Part shown: piece after piece, positions 13,636 through 14,754 of the stretch
Position numbering within the stretch: position 1 is the first letter of the stretch
Layout of the letters: every line of letters starts with the position of its first letter
NCBI GenBank assembly: GCA_021781695.1
Contig: JAJXWG010000020.1
Span: 1-14,754 of the forward strand
Length of the DNA: 14,754 bases
Direction: 5' to 3'
Source of the DNA: Pseudomonadota bacterium
GTDB lineage: Bacteria > Pseudomonadota > Gammaproteobacteria > Burkholderiales > Gallionellaceae
Position numbers and translations under genes: made by a program
Notes under the pieces: model-generated
What the model saw: the letters and a program-made list of their open reading frames with translations, nothing else
What the model was told of the DNA's origin: nothing
Databases searched by the model: none

Positions 13636-14754
13636 GCTGATACAACCGGTATTGTTCGTCCTTGTCGGCTTTGCGGTTGCCTTCCCAGATTTTCCTGTAC
13701 TGGCTCTCGTCCATCAAAGGCCTTGATATCCGGTTGCCTTGCACCAGGCGCAACTCGCAGATGCGCGCCGGATCGCGCTGTGTGACGATGCCGCCAAAGT
13801 ATTGCAGCATCGCGCGCTGACTTTCGCCCAGGGATGTATTGCGTGCAATGCAGTTGTAGTGCGCGGGCATGGATTTTTTGAGCGAGGTGATCATGTTTCG
13901 GTAACTCTTGCCGCTGTCCAGCCAGGGCAGCCACAGCGTCATCGCAAGCACCCAGATAAGCGTGATGCCGGCCGCCCAGTTCACCACGGCACGGCGCATG
14001 GAGCGACCCACGCGCCAGACCAGCAGTATCCACAGCAACGTGGCAGCAAGGGCCGCGGCAAAAGGTAAGGCGTGGAAGGCTGGCTCGAAGCCTGGCTGAT
14101 AATCCTTCAGCCAGCGCGTGATCTTGGCGTGGTTGTCCAGGAGCAATCCGGCCCACCCCCACCACATCAGGATCGCCGCCAGCGCAAAGGTCATCAGCCC
14201 GAATGCATCAAGCGCGTTGGCTGCGCCGCGTTTCAGCATGGACAGCGAGGCAGTCGCAAGCAGCGCAAGCGGCAGCAGCATGGGCAGCGAGAATACCTCC
14301 CTGATGTTGGGTGAGAGACTGAAGACGATGAACATCACCAGAAAGCTGATCAGGGGGAGTTGCAAATCGTCGCGCTGAATCAGGCGATGGCGTTCGCGCC
14401 ATATCGTCCAGGCTGCCAGCGGCAGTGCAGGCCAGGCAAGCCAGGGCAGGTTCTTCAGATAGTAAAGGGCATCCTTGTCAGGCCCTGTCTTCATGTATGC
14501 CAGCCAGTTGCCAATGTTGTGCTCCCATGCCCACTCATGAAACAGCTTGGGCGAGTATTCATGCAGAAGATAGGGCCAGACGCCAAGCCAAGGCAGTGCG
14601 AAAAGCAGGGCGATGCACAGACTGTATGCATATTCTCTGCGGCGCCAGTTCCGGAACAGGGCGGGCAGAAGCGCTGCGATCAGCAGGAATAAGATAGGCG
14701 CTACAAACCCTTTGGACATGAAACCGATGCCGCAGCCTGTACCCATCCAGATGC
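13622..14754 (-). CDS. GT39/ArnT-like membrane glycosyltransferase (5' end outside window)
   Basis: The C-terminal ~377 residues of a polytopic inner-membrane glycosyltransferase of the GT39/ArnT kind. These move a sugar from an undecaprenyl-phosphate carrier to lipid A, another lipid or a protein on the periplasmic side. The frame stays open to the last base (IWMGTGCGIGFMSKGFVAP), so the start and the catalytic first periplasmic loop lie outside. SKGFVAP, YYLKNLPWLAWPALPLA and SLPMLLPLALLA are typical of the family. At least seven hydrophobic segments are visible, then a soluble tail of about 100 residues (from WLDSGKSYRN) ending YQHVDE. The donor and acceptor cannot be told from this part. 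A link with envelope glycan building is reasonable but not shown by neighbours. Confidence 0.86.
   Translation of the reverse strand, partial: IWMGTGCGIGFMSKGFVAPILFLLIAALLPALFRNWRRREYAYSLCIALLFALPWLGVWPYLLHEYSPKLFHEWAWEHNIGNWLAYMKTGPDKDALYYLKNLPWLAWPALPLAAWTIWRERHRLIQRDDLQLPLISFLVMFIVFSLSPNIREVFSLPMLLPLALLATASLSMLKRGAANALDAFGLMTFALAAILMWWGWAGLLLDNHAKITRWLKDYQPGFEPAFHALPFAAALAATLLWILLVWRVGRSMRRAVVNWAAGITLIWVLAMTLWLPWLDSGKSYRNMITSLKKSMPAHYNCIARNTSLGESQRAMLQYFGGIVTQRDPARICELRLVQGNRISRPLMDESQYRKIWEGNRKADKDEQYRLYQHVDE

Noticed and set aside
1..14754. Mobile element, CRISPR array, tRNA or rRNA
   Set aside because: No transposase, integrase, terminal repeats, spaced direct repeats outside the TPR gene, or RNA-gene signatures were found on reading both strands by eye.

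Overview
The window is a compact, GC-rich, nearly gap-free stretch of bacterial chromosome. Thirteen genes can be supported, two of them cut by the window ends. Protein families and gene style (MurJ, a CysB with the exact ligand-binding signature, chorismate synthase, TrhO, a GT39 glycosyltransferase) point to a Gram-negative proteobacterium, most likely a betaproteobacterium. A relative of Nitrosomonadales/Gallionellaceae is my guess from overall resemblance and was not tested. I see no rRNA, tRNA, CRISPR array, insertion sequence, prophage gene or attachment site. Gene spacing is housekeeping-like.

Layout. (1) 1-4151, plus strand: the C-terminal nine tenths of the lipid II flippase murJ, then a formyltransferase-fold enzyme, then a TPR-sulfotransferase fusion whose start codon shares a base with the formyltransferase stop. 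(2) 4148-11007, minus strand, read right to left: a quinone oxidoreductase-type MDR protein, a TatD-family metal hydrolase, a small DUF2892-like membrane protein, a membrane-bound GGDEF-EAL c-di-GMP protein, the LysR regulator CysB, and an ATP-grasp protein of unknown substrate. A good sigma70-type promoter (TTGAGA-17-TATGAT) lies over the tatD stop codon and would drive the DUF2892/GGDEF-EAL pair separately. (3) 11099-12693, plus strand: aroC and a small anchored protein of unknown function. (4) 12694-14754, minus strand: a GT39/ArnT-like membrane glycosyltransferase (cut by the window end) overlapping trhO.

How the genes fit together. MurJ, aroC, trhO, tatD and the GT39 protein are ordinary cell-envelope, aromatic-biosynthesis, tRNA-modification and maintenance functions. 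The least understood part is 1459-6270. There a formyltransferase and a TPR-sulfotransferase run head-on into a cysB/ATP-grasp pair, with overlapping stop codons. Formyl, sulfuryl and ATP-dependent ligation chemistry meet there beside the regulator of sulfate assimilation, which supplies PAPS. That they form one tailoring pathway is inference, but it is the best candidate in the window for an undescribed system. The second candidate is a DUF2892-like protein that looks internally duplicated and is translationally coupled to a c-di-GMP enzyme.
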